From a virus: a stretch of 29,629 nt of DNA. Shown piece after piece: positions 1 to 7,978 of this stretch. Numbering within the stretch: position 1 is the first letter of the stretch; the number at the start of each line of letters is the position of its first letter. Position numbers and translations under genes: made by a program. The stretch lies in the IMG/VR virus record IMGVR_UViG_3300020454_000054, positions 1-29,629 of that record. One strand, given 5' to 3'. Below the pieces are notes generated by a model. That model made no database searches. It had not been told where the DNA came from and saw only the letters and a list, made by a program, of their open reading frames with translations.

Positions 1-6
1 ACCTAT

Positions 7-56
7 AATACCAGAGGTGAGAGGATTAAACGCTCAATCCTCTGGTATTTTTTTTT
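7..56 (+). terminator. Intrinsic terminator of the upstream unit
   Basis: An 11-bp perfect stem pairs AATACCAGAGG (7-17) with CCTCTGGTATT (39-49). It encloses a 21-base loop and runs into a tract of nine T (48-56). This is a typical rho-independent terminator and probably ends a transcription unit lying outside the window. The next start codon (68) follows only 11 bases after the T tract, so the adhesin cluster is either expressed by read-through or starts within those few bases. Confidence 0.88.
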
Positions 57-67
57 AATTAATTCTT

Positions 68-634
68 ATGGCAGCCATTTTACAGTTAGATCTTATTGTA
101 CCTCCTAGTTATAGTGTAAACCTACTTGCTGTTACAGATGCGTCAGTCTATCCAGATGACCCACCTTTAGTATCAGCACCAAGTATCGAAATAGAGATAC
201 CTGGGTTTGGGACAAAAATCTTACCTTTTAAACCCTTAGAGACAAACATTTTTGCATCCGATACTTTAGGAATAACTGAAGCTGGATGTAAACAACCCCT
301 TCCAGATGGTATATATCATCTGAAATACTCTGTTGCACCTGCATATAAGAATTATGTGGAGAAGACAATTATGCGTATAGATAAACTTCAAGAGAAGTTT
401 GATAATGCATTTTTGAAACTCAACATGATGGAGTGCGACAGTGCTTTAAAAACACAATCAAGCGTTACTCTTAATACAATTAATTTCTTTATTCAAGGAT
501 CTTTAGCTTCTGCTAATAATTGTGCTGAGAAAGATGCATTAAAACTATACAATCAAGCACATGATATGCTTGATACATTTATAAAATCAAATTGTGGTTG
601 TACAGGAAACAACTACAAAGTAAACTTTATTTAA
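68..634 (+). CDS. Conserved phage virion-type protein, function unknown
   Basis: The protein has 188 residues and its ATG lies just after a terminator. The first half (about 1-105) looks beta-rich, and the segment LPDGIYHLKYSVAP (residues about 78-91) is a pattern I associate with small structural proteins of Bacteroidota phages. The second half is helical with Cys near 122, 151 and in the C-terminal CGC (about 176-178), and may oligomerise. There is no signal peptide, membrane segment or catalytic motif. The first six residues, MAAILQ, are the same as those of the fibre protein starting at 9710, but the rest does not match. It is followed after one base by the zinc-ribbon-like gene, so it probably belongs to the same operon as the tail adhesins. 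A tail or neck accessory role is an inference from position only. Confidence 0.75.
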   Translation: MAAILQLDLIVPPSYSVNLLAVTDASVYPDDPPLVSAPSIEIEIPGFGTKILPFKPLETNIFASDTLGITEAGCKQPLPDGIYHLKYSVAPAYKNYVEKTIMRIDKLQEKFDNAFLKLNMMECDSALKTQSSVTLNTINFFIQGSLASANNCAEKDALKLYNQAHDMLDTFIKSNCGCTGNNYKVNFI

Positions 635-635
635 T

Positions 636-749
636 ATGGCACAGTGTGCAGGATGTGGAGCAAAGGTGGGCTGTGGATGTAGATTAAAAAATGGTCTATG
701 TTCTTCCTGTCAAGCTAAGTTAAACGCAGCCAAGAAAGGTAAAAAGTAA
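636..749 (+). CDS. 37-residue zinc-ribbon-like microprotein
   Basis: A short ORF lies between two real genes, with one base before it and five after it. Reading the codons gives a protein with CxxC at residues 4-7, CGC at 13-15 and CxxC at 22-25, then a Lys-rich tail. The pattern CxxC, CxC and CxxC suggests a small zinc-ribbon or knuckle. Short proteins of this type, with the segment VGCGCRLKNGLC, are familiar to me from the structural regions of Bacteroidota phages, but their role is unknown. The precise fit between neighbours (TAA-T-ATG upstream) and the regular Cys spacing make it a likely real gene in spite of its size. Confidence 0.75.
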   Translation: MAQCAGCGAKVGCGCRLKNGLCSSCQAKLNAAKKGKK

Positions 750-754
750 GATAT

Positions 755-3601
755 ATGTTATCACCCAAACTAACCAATTGCAAGGGATGTGCAAACATTC
801 CTGATTTATTGAGAAGAATAGACTGCAAGTTAGCAGAGCTAGGGAACAACTTATACAACAATGTTGTATTTATGTTGAATAAACCTATTGCTACTAGTCA
901 GATCTCTGAATTGTTAGTATATAAGCGTGTATTACAACATAGATATTGTGATACACATTATGCAAAAGGGTGCCCAGATGTTAGTACAGAGGATATTGCT
1001 AGCAAAGTTATTCGTCTTACTTCCGGGTGTGTACCACATTGTGGTGAACCAACTGTATGTGAAATAACTACATGTGCAATAACTACTTGTCCTAATCCTA
1101 GCACTACTACTACTAGTACATCCAGTACAAGCACAACTAGTACTACTTCTACAAGTACTACTAGCACTACTACTACTACAATCTATCCAGACTGTAGAGT
1201 TGAAGGATGCTTTACTGAAGTACAAAATGTTAATTGTGTGTGGACCTCAATGTTAAGAGGATCAGACTCACGTGATAAAGTATTTTCATGGAATCCAGTA
1301 TCAAATCAAGTACAAGAATTTGAACTTTCAAATGATCCAAGTAGTATAATCGGTGGAGGCTTTACTTCCTTAGGTGCAACTAGTGATACATTATTCCAAA
1401 TCCATACTGCACCAACTGATGCTTCTGGTGATGATGATGAACTAAAAGTTAGAAGATGGAACATACAAAATGGTCTATCTTATCTAAATGAGTATATTGT
1501 TCCTCCTATTCAAGGTTCACCAGATCAAGGAGGTGCTATACCTTCAGGTACTGTAATTGAACGTTGGAGTTATGCAGGTTTTGTTCCTATAAATACAAAT
1601 AGTCTATATGCTACTACATATTGGCAGGATAGTGCGGTAGCAGGTGGTATAGTTAATGACTCAGATAAATTGTATAAAATAGAACTTGGAGCAGAAGGTA
1701 TTGTTACTGTTACATATGTGTTCTCTGCACCTGGTTTTATATCTCCTGCTTTAAATAATTTATATCTGGATTCAACTAATGATAAATTAATAGCTTTTTC
1801 TACTACATACAATCCTAACGATCCTATTAATGGTAGAGATGAGCATTTAGTTCAGTACGATGTAATTAGTGGTGTAAAAGAAGTAGATTTAGATTTATCT
1901 ACATTAGGTATAACTAGTCCAGGAGCTCCACCTGTAGTGTTTGATGGATATAACATTCAAAGATCAGACCTGCAATTTTTACAGTTTGAAGATAAAAACT
2001 ATCTAGTTGTATCTGGTCTTGTAGTTTATGAAATGGATATTAATCCTCCATACAATACTACACTCGTAAACGGTAATACAGAGTTCTATGGTCCAGGACA
2101 ATTTAACAATCAATACAGACAGAATCGTTCTGCAACAGGAACATGTAGCACTAGATCGCTATTACTTACACCAGGTACAACAACTACCACTACAACACCT
2201 GCACCTACAACTACTACAACTAGTAGTTCAACAAGTACATCCACTAGTACCTCTACGAGCACTTCTACGAGCACTTCTAGTACAACTACTAGTACTACTA
2301 CCCCTGTACCTACAACAACAACTACAACAACTGTAGCACCTACTACTACAACTACAACAACCGTTGCACCAACAACAACTACTACCACAACTGTAGCACC
2401 AACCACTACAACAACAACTACTCCTGTGCCTACAACCACTACTACTACAAGTAGTTCTACATCTAGTACAACAACCACAACCACTACTGTAGCTCCAAGT
2501 GTTAAATTAAACTGGGACTTAGAAACTACTACAGCTTCTGATATAGACACTGTTAGTATGGAGATATTTGTAAATGGAGTATCTGCAGTTACATCATCAA
2601 TTACAACAGCAGCTAATCCAACTACTGGTACACATCTTTGTAATGATGGTGACACTATATTAGTGAGAATAACAAATAGTAAGTCAGGATCACATGAGTT
2701 TACTAATAGAATAACACTTGATGGTAGTATTGTAGTAAATAATACATCTACAGAAACTGACTCAAAAGTTACTGATTATACTTTTACTAAATCTGCTGGT
2801 ACACAAGAGATGGATATGATTGGAAATGTAGCTGCACCAATCACAATGAATTGGGAATTTGAAGGTGTAGAACCTAGTAGTACTAAGTCTTGGAGAGATA
2901 CAACACTTGAAATATTTAAGAACGGAGCTTCAGTGGTAGGTCCTTTAACATTTAATTCAGGTAACGCTACTGGTAGTGGAACATTTTCAGCAGCTGCTGG
3001 AGATGTAATAACTCAAAGTGTTGTTACAGATAATAATCCTTCAAATTATCCACAATTTGTAGACGTGGAACAATATAAAGGAAGTGTATCTGGAGGCTTG
3101 AGTCTACTAGATAATAGTGCAGGTTATATAGCAGCTAATGGTAATAGAACAGATACATTAACTTCATTAACCTTATCTGCTTCACCAACCGATCCAAAGT
3201 TAAAATATAAAGTTCTTTGTAGTGCTGCTCAAACTTCTACTATTACAGTAGATATAGAAGATACTGAAGATGGAGCTCAACCACAGTTCTTAAGTGTAAC
3301 CCAAACTTCTACAGCTGATACATTCTTTGAACAACCTTCTGATCCAACAAGTAATGGTACATATACTCAATACTACTTTACTGAAGGTGAGACTTATGAG
3401 TTAGAAATGTCTTACAAGAAATTAGGTCCTGGAGAAAATGATACTATATTCCAATCAGCGACAGGTGCAGGTTCTTCGTTAGTTTCAGATACTGACACAG
3501 GTACAGCTCAAAGTTTAATAGGACCTATTAATACTACTTTTACTCCAACTAATGTAGCTTCTGGACCTGTAGTAATCGGATTTAGTCAAACATCACCATA
3601 A
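755..3601 (+). CDS. Large modular tail adhesin with beta-propeller-like domain and two Thr-rich linkers
   Basis: The protein has 948 residues and no signal peptide. Residues 1-112 form a helical, Cys-containing head, probably the attachment or trimerisation part. A Thr/Ser linker (116-142) follows. Residues about 147-470 are repeated beta-strand units of the kind CVWTS...VFSWNPVSNQVQEF, which look like a beta-propeller. A second long Thr-rich linker (475-581) contains four period-10 TTTTTTT(V/P)(A/V)P-like units. Residues about 583-690 and 692-800 are two related beta-sandwich modules starting VKLNW and ITMNW, and the remainder (about 805-948) is also beta-rich. Rigid extended linkers between beta domains are typical of fibres or adhesins that reach for carbohydrate receptors. 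The order is seen directly; the receptor-binding role is an inference from architecture and from the collar fibre nearby. Confidence 0.8.
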   Translation: MLSPKLTNCKGCANIPDLLRRIDCKLAELGNNLYNNVVFMLNKPIATSQISELLVYKRVLQHRYCDTHYAKGCPDVSTEDIASKVIRLTSGCVPHCGEPTVCEITTCAITTCPNPSTTTTSTSSTSTTSTTSTSTTSTTTTTIYPDCRVEGCFTEVQNVNCVWTSMLRGSDSRDKVFSWNPVSNQVQEFELSNDPSSIIGGGFTSLGATSDTLFQIHTAPTDASGDDDELKVRRWNIQNGLSYLNEYIVPPIQGSPDQGGAIPSGTVIERWSYAGFVPINTNSLYATTYWQDSAVAGGIVNDSDKLYKIELGAEGIVTVTYVFSAPGFISPALNNLYLDSTNDKLIAFSTTYNPNDPINGRDEHLVQYDVISGVKEVDLDLSTLGITSPGAPPVVFDGYNIQRSDLQFLQFEDKNYLVVSGLVVYEMDINPPYNTTLVNGNTEFYGPGQFNNQYRQNRSATGTCSTRSLLLTPGTTTTTTTPAPTTTTTSSSTSTSTSTSTSTSTSTSSTTTSTTTPVPTTTTTTTVAPTTTTTTTVAPTTTTTTTVAPTTTTTTTPVPTTTTTTSSSTSSTTTTTTTVAPSVKLNWDLETTTASDIDTVSMEIFVNGVSAVTSSITTAANPTTGTHLCNDGDTILVRITNSKSGSHEFTNRITLDGSIVVNNTSTETDSKVTDYTFTKSAGTQEMDMIGNVAAPITMNWEFEGVEPSSTKSWRDTTLEIFKNGASVVGPLTFNSGNATGSGTFSAAAGDVITQSVVTDNNPSNYPQFVDVEQYKGSVSGGLSLLDNSAGYIAANGNRTDTLTSLTLSASPTDPKLKYKVLCSAAQTSTITVDIEDTEDGAQPQFLSVTQTSTADTFFEQPSDPTSNGTYTQYYFTEGETYELEMSYKKLGPGENDTIFQSATGAGSSLVSDTDTGTAQSLIGPINTTFTPTNVASGPVVIGFSQTSP
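1100..1180 (+). repeat. Thr/Ser-rich linker-coding repeat
   Basis: Codons ACT, ACA, AGT and AGC encode 27 Thr/Ser residues (residues 116-142 of the 948-residue adhesin), joining its helical head to the propeller-like domain. It is imperfect at the base level, with mixed synonymous codons. Confidence 0.9.
2177..2497 (+). repeat. Long Thr-rich linker with 30-bp periodic units
   Basis: This stretch encodes residues 475-581 of the 948-residue adhesin. It starts with TTTTTTTPAP, passes through an alternating Ser-Thr tract, and then has about four 10-residue units of the form TTTTTTT followed by VAP or PVP, a period of 30 bp. The units differ at synonymous positions (ACA, ACT and ACC are mixed; GTAGCACC versus GTTGCACC), so they are not recent perfect copies. 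The opposite strand and other frames give Val- or Gln/Leu-rich open frames here that are only shadows of the repeat. Confidence 0.92.
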
Positions 3602-3613
3602 ATTGAATCAACT

Positions 3614-6535
3614 ATGACAATAATTATAACATTAAGTTTTGCTGGAAATGAAACAGGTCCTTTTGATCTGTATTCTGACGCAGATAATTTTGCTGTAGCT
3701 TTTGCAACTAATGTAGCAAAGGCAGATTTATTAGCTGGTTATGAAGTTGAAGCTCCAGCAGGAACAACAACTGTTAGATTAGATGATTTAGGTGCTTTAT
3801 GTACTCCTAGTACAACAGATATATTTACATGTGCAAGTCCACCAGATTGTGGATTTACTGGTGTAATTTTATGTAATAGTTTTACAACAACAACTACTAC
3901 ATCATCATCTAGTACTAGTACAACAAGTACAACATATTTCCCAGACCCATTTGGTGTACCATGTATATGGTCTACTAATGGAGGAACTTCAGGTTTACTT
4001 GGTGTGTATGACTTTGATACAAACACACTAACGGATGTATTAGTTCCTAATGACTTTGTTGAACTTCCATCTGAAATTAGATCTATATGTGCTACAGAAG
4101 ATAAACTTTGGATAGTTAGTAATGTTGACCAAGGATCTAATCCAAACAATGACTTTGATGATGTTGTTTACATTAGAGAGTGGGATATAGATGCTACTGG
4201 TGTATCTCCTGTATTAACTTATGTAAGAGAGATAACACTTGAATCAGGTCAATTCCAAGGTTCTTTTAATGCAGGTAGTTCTGTATGGGCTATCGCTGCT
4301 AAAGATAATGATACACTTATTGTTGGGGTAGGTAATACCCATACAGCACCAGCAGGAACTGGTGGTTCTGGTCAACGTTGGGCTCATGAGTTTAGTATAT
4401 TAAATGGAGGAAACATTACGATAGGTAATAACGATTTATTAGGTAGCAAACAGATAGGTAGTACCAGTGGTGGTAATTCAGTCTATAGTAAATTAAGTAA
4501 TTTTACTTATACAAACTCAGATCAACTTGTAGTTGGATGGTATAAGTTAGACACTAATGCTACACCTCAGTATACACATTACATCCAAGTATTTAATGGA
4601 ACTCCATCCGATGCTGACTTTGGTTTAAATAATCAAGCTATTCAACAAATTACTCTTGAGGAAAATGGATATCCAGCATTTACACCTGCTTTTACAGGCC
4701 CAATGGATGTACCTTTCTGGGGCTTTAATAGTTTAGCACAAGTGCTACAACCAGAAACTTTAGATGTTTACACAATAAATCAATTACCTTTTTATGAGCT
4801 AACATTTGCTACTAGTCTAAATGAGTATGAATACCTAACTTCAGCTACACACTGTTCTAATATTAAATTTGATATAGCAGATAGTGCTTACTGTATTGAA
4901 AACGCTAGGTGGTTCCCTCCTTTCTTCTTTGATTCAGAGGGTAATCCAGCTAAACCGTCTAACGGAGGTGTATATGATCCTACTCCTCAACAATTCCAGT
5001 TTGCTGGAATGACTTGTACAGCAAGTATAGCAGAGAATGTAAATGCTTTTGATGATGTTAGACAATCTATAACTGAAAGCTACCTAGGATGTAGTGGTCT
5101 TTTAAGACCTGCATCGAGTGTACCTATTACAAGAGCAGTAAGTGGTAGCAACTTTAGTATTACAATTGAATTCCCTCAAGCAATGAATGACTTGTCAATC
5201 AGAACTGCTGTTTTAAATAGTAATAGTGATCTTACAAGTGGAGATGTATACTATGTAGAAACTAATGGTGGAACTCCAACACTTTCTATAAATCAAGGAT
5301 GTCTGGCTCAAGTTATAGGTAATAGATTTGGTGGTGGTATAGGTCCTGATGGACAACCTTCTGATAATCTTTCAGATGGAGACGATAGTGGTGTAGAAGT
5401 TAAAGTTACTGCTCCTAGCGACTATACATCTATGACTATCTATGGTAACGCACCAAGTGGTGGACCATTATTATTAGGATGTCCTCCTGTCAATTGTGAC
5501 AACATGATATTTGTAGAACAAGGAGGAACTACATGTAATACCTTTACTAATCCTGAAAGTGCAGGACGTTGTGTGGAACCCCCAATTGTTCCGATGGATC
5601 AGGTTTCTTATAATAAAATATTTGTTTGGAATAAGATTGCAGATACATGTACAGAAGTAGGACCTCCACCAGGTGAAGGTTTTGCATCAGGAGATATTTC
5701 TATAGGAGATAATATAGTTGTAATATCAGCATTCTATAATAACCCAGGATCTCCTTCAATCAAAAGGACCTTTATCAAATATGACTGTACAGTTATAAAT
5801 GGAGTTCCTTCAAATTTACAGTGGGATGAGAAGCAATATGTGCTACCTACTTTCTGGGATGACTTTGCTGGTACCTTTATTCCAAACATTGAAGTAATTA
5901 ACGATAACCAAATAGGTGTAACAGTTAAGAAATATCCTGCAGATGGAGCCCCATGTTGGTTCGATGTAAGATTCTTAATTTGTACATTCCCTGAAACAGG
6001 TGAGGAAATGATAGTTGATGAACAGTTCCAATTACCATGTGGTAGTGGAGATTCTGGAGATCTAGTAGTAACATATAAACCAGACGGTGTAACACTTAAC
6101 AAATTAATAACATTACAAACTGTAGAACCAGAGGTTGTAAATGGTGTGTTAGTTGGTAAACTTGCAGTTTGTCAGTACGATATAGCAACAGGAACCTTAG
6201 AGGTAGTTACTAAAGCAGAAGATTTTATAGATGATTCTGGTATTGGTGCTTCTCTTGCAATAGTAGATGGAGAGCTCTATGCAGGTTCATCAGTTTGGGC
6301 TAAAGTAGATTGGAACTATCCATACGCATGGACTATACTTCCTGATAGTGAATCACCATGTGCAGCTGGAGGAGCTGGTACAATACCTGCTTGTAGAATA
6401 AGTGATGGTTTTGAACCTAGTCCAGTAACTACCACTAGTACTACTACAGATCCTAATACCACAACTACAACAACCACTATACCCGGAGTAAGAACAATAT
6501 TTACTAGATTTACAGGATTTATAGAACAAGAATAA
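3614..6535 (+). CDS. Large modular tail adhesin: GPF module, Thr linker, two propeller-like domains
   Basis: The protein has 973 residues. Residues 1-65 are the repeated fibre module with the signature GPFDLYSD (about 15-22), shared with five other proteins here. A Thr/Ser linker lies at 91-107. Residues about 110-430 are beta-strand repeats beginning near PCIWSTNGG, similar in style to the propeller of the preceding adhesin. Residues about 430-627 form a separate beta-rich region. A second propeller-like region starts near C628 (NMIFVEQGG, then YNKIFVWNK) and runs to about 925. A second Thr linker (939-955) leads to an 18-residue tail. It starts 12 bases after the previous stop and is followed after one base by the protease gene. 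It is probably a receptor-binding or surface-decorating virion protein; the substrate is unknown. Confidence 0.8.
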   Translation: MTIIITLSFAGNETGPFDLYSDADNFAVAFATNVAKADLLAGYEVEAPAGTTTVRLDDLGALCTPSTTDIFTCASPPDCGFTGVILCNSFTTTTTTSSSSTSTTSTTYFPDPFGVPCIWSTNGGTSGLLGVYDFDTNTLTDVLVPNDFVELPSEIRSICATEDKLWIVSNVDQGSNPNNDFDDVVYIREWDIDATGVSPVLTYVREITLESGQFQGSFNAGSSVWAIAAKDNDTLIVGVGNTHTAPAGTGGSGQRWAHEFSILNGGNITIGNNDLLGSKQIGSTSGGNSVYSKLSNFTYTNSDQLVVGWYKLDTNATPQYTHYIQVFNGTPSDADFGLNNQAIQQITLEENGYPAFTPAFTGPMDVPFWGFNSLAQVLQPETLDVYTINQLPFYELTFATSLNEYEYLTSATHCSNIKFDIADSAYCIENARWFPPFFFDSEGNPAKPSNGGVYDPTPQQFQFAGMTCTASIAENVNAFDDVRQSITESYLGCSGLLRPASSVPITRAVSGSNFSITIEFPQAMNDLSIRTAVLNSNSDLTSGDVYYVETNGGTPTLSINQGCLAQVIGNRFGGGIGPDGQPSDNLSDGDDSGVEVKVTAPSDYTSMTIYGNAPSGGPLLLGCPPVNCDNMIFVEQGGTTCNTFTNPESAGRCVEPPIVPMDQVSYNKIFVWNKIADTCTEVGPPPGEGFASGDISIGDNIVVISAFYNNPGSPSIKRTFIKYDCTVINGVPSNLQWDEKQYVLPTFWDDFAGTFIPNIEVINDNQIGVTVKKYPADGAPCWFDVRFLICTFPETGEEMIVDEQFQLPCGSGDSGDLVVTYKPDGVTLNKLITLQTVEPEVVNGVLVGKLAVCQYDIATGTLEVVTKAEDFIDDSGIGASLAIVDGELYAGSSVWAKVDWNYPYAWTILPDSESPCAAGGAGTIPACRISDGFEPSPVTTTSTTTDPNTTTTTTTIPGVRTIFTRFTGFIEQE
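3884..3934 (+). repeat. Thr/Ser linker-coding repeat
   Basis: This encodes 17 Thr/Ser residues (91-107 of the 973-residue adhesin) between the N-terminal GPF module and the first propeller-like domain. Confidence 0.88.
6428..6478 (+). repeat. Thr-rich linker-coding repeat near the C-terminus
   Basis: This encodes residues 939-955 (TTTSTTTDPN followed by seven Thr). Only 18 residues follow, so the linker leads to a very short C-terminal tail instead of a folded domain. Confidence 0.85.
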
Positions 6536-6536
6536 T

Positions 6537-7958
6537 ATGAAATTAACACAAGACATACTAGATAAGATCAATGAGATCCATAAAAAATATCCTAATGCTA
6601 CATCTGTTGGATGGGGCAAGAAGATAGTTAATGGTGTTCATAATGGTGAGTATGCAATTAGTATTTCTGTTGCTAACAAAAAACCATTGTCTGAACTCAA
6701 ACCAGAAGAGGTGATAGAATCTAAAGTTAATATAGGAGGTGTAGAAATTCCAACAGATATTAATCAACAAGCACAAGCAGAATATCTATCTGTTTGTGGA
6801 GACAATCTATCACCTGGAGGTTGTGGATATATGTTTTCAGCTGTTAACAATTCAAATAACAGAGCTACTAATCAAATTATAATGGGAGGTATATCTGTGT
6901 CATCAGATAACAACGATTGTACAGTAGGAACATTAGGTGGTATTGTAAGACATACAGCAAGTGGCTGTGTTGTGGGTTTAACTAATCGTCATGTAACTAT
7001 TGGAGAACCATCATTTACAGCTTACCGAGATCCAAATGGTCTTATACAAAATGAATTTGATCCTCCTAATAGAATCTTTCAAACAGGTGAGGGATCTTGG
7101 AACTCATCAACTAGTTTAGGTGTAAGTTTAGCATACACTCCTGCAGCTCCATCATCTAGTGGTCAAAGTATTCAATGTGATGCTGCACTTGTATCAATAG
7201 AACAAAGTAGATTTGATACTACTATTGTTCCTGTTAATGAAAGATCTTGGAATCAACAAGGTTTACAATCTATAATGGGTAACAATCCACCACCTTTTGC
7301 TACTACAAATGAAATAGATAATTTAGAAGTTACTAATCCTCGTGCCTATAGTACTGGAAGAACACTTGGACCAAAAGGTTTAATGCCTAATTGTCCTATG
7401 GTTATAGTGCAAGTAGGGGTAAGTGTAAATGTTCCAGGAAACTGGGAAAGACCTCATGGACTCTGTCCTGTTGATTCACAGGGTAATATAGTAGGTACTT
7501 CTACACCAGTAAGTTATGATAATATAATTAAATATGCAAAACCTATACCAGCTGATCCTAACAATCAAGCAATTAATATATTTGAAGGAGACGTTAATGA
7601 ACAAAACCAAAATCTAGTCAACGGATGTTACAATCCTGTTTGGAAAGGTGACTCAGGTTCATTCCTACTAGCTGATATAAATGGAACAGTTAAAATAGTA
7701 GGACTGGTATTTGCAGGTTCAGTAGGAGGTACGACTGATAGTGGCGTTGCTTTATTTACGTATGGATTTGCATGTAGAATAGATAAAGTAGCAGAACAAT
7801 TAGGAATAGAAGCTTATGTAGCAGGTAATCAAATGGTTGATCCCTCTACTATCGAATATAAAACAATTAATGGTCTAAGTTCAGACCCAACAATAACATG
7901 TGATGGAGAAGTATATTCTCAAATGGGTCTCACTGATACATTACAAGATAACTGTTAA
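6537..7958 (+). CDS. Trypsin-like serine peptidase (chymotrypsin fold) in the tail-fibre cluster
   Basis: The protein has 473 residues. The three catalytic motifs are in the right order. LTNRHV places the His at 152, CDAALVSI places the Asp at 215, and GDSGS places the Ser at 373 with an oxyanion-hole glycine before it. A late strand-like segment KIVGLVFAG (386-394) follows the Ser as in the family. Residues about 22-75 (SVGWGKK, YAISISVANKKPLSEL, then GGVEIPTDI) match the N-terminal region I know from bacterial trypsin-like proteins of unknown role. No signal peptide is visible, which suits a virion component or a cytosolic late protein. Flanked by adhesins, it may process fibre proteins, cleave host surface proteins or be ejected. 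The activity is well supported, the target is not known. Confidence 0.85.
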   Translation: MKLTQDILDKINEIHKKYPNATSVGWGKKIVNGVHNGEYAISISVANKKPLSELKPEEVIESKVNIGGVEIPTDINQQAQAEYLSVCGDNLSPGGCGYMFSAVNNSNNRATNQIIMGGISVSSDNNDCTVGTLGGIVRHTASGCVVGLTNRHVTIGEPSFTAYRDPNGLIQNEFDPPNRIFQTGEGSWNSSTSLGVSLAYTPAAPSSSGQSIQCDAALVSIEQSRFDTTIVPVNERSWNQQGLQSIMGNNPPPFATTNEIDNLEVTNPRAYSTGRTLGPKGLMPNCPMVIVQVGVSVNVPGNWERPHGLCPVDSQGNIVGTSTPVSYDNIIKYAKPIPADPNNQAINIFEGDVNEQNQNLVNGCYNPVWKGDSGSFLLADINGTVKIVGLVFAGSVGGTTDSGVALFTYGFACRIDKVAEQLGIEAYVAGNQMVDPSTIEYKTINGLSSDPTITCDGEVYSQMGLTDTLQDNC

Positions 7959-7978
7959 ACAAATAAAATAATAAAATT

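Noticed and set aside
932-1225. Minus-strand open frames rich in Ser/Thr/Cys or Leu/Val opposite the first linker
   Set aside because: Shadow frames of the repeat with low-complexity composition and no support from spacing or motifs.
2088-2336. Plus-strand frame encoding a Gln/Leu-rich peptide
   Set aside because: It is the linker read in another frame; the in-frame adhesin codons are clearly the coding ones.
2177-2497. CRISPR array
   Set aside because: The 30-bp periodicity is a coding repeat with no conserved repeat/variable spacer pattern and lies inside a continuous reading frame.
2110-2655. Long minus-strand open frame rich in Val
   Set aside because: It is the reverse complement of the Thr-rich linker (ACA/ACT/ACC read backwards gives Val codons). 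It has no gene-like context, and the plus-strand adhesin explains the region.
6537-7958. Endolysin or capsid maturation protease
   Set aside because: The motifs are those of a chymotrypsin-fold serine protease, not of lysozyme/amidase families or the usual prohead protease folds, and the gene lies with fibres.
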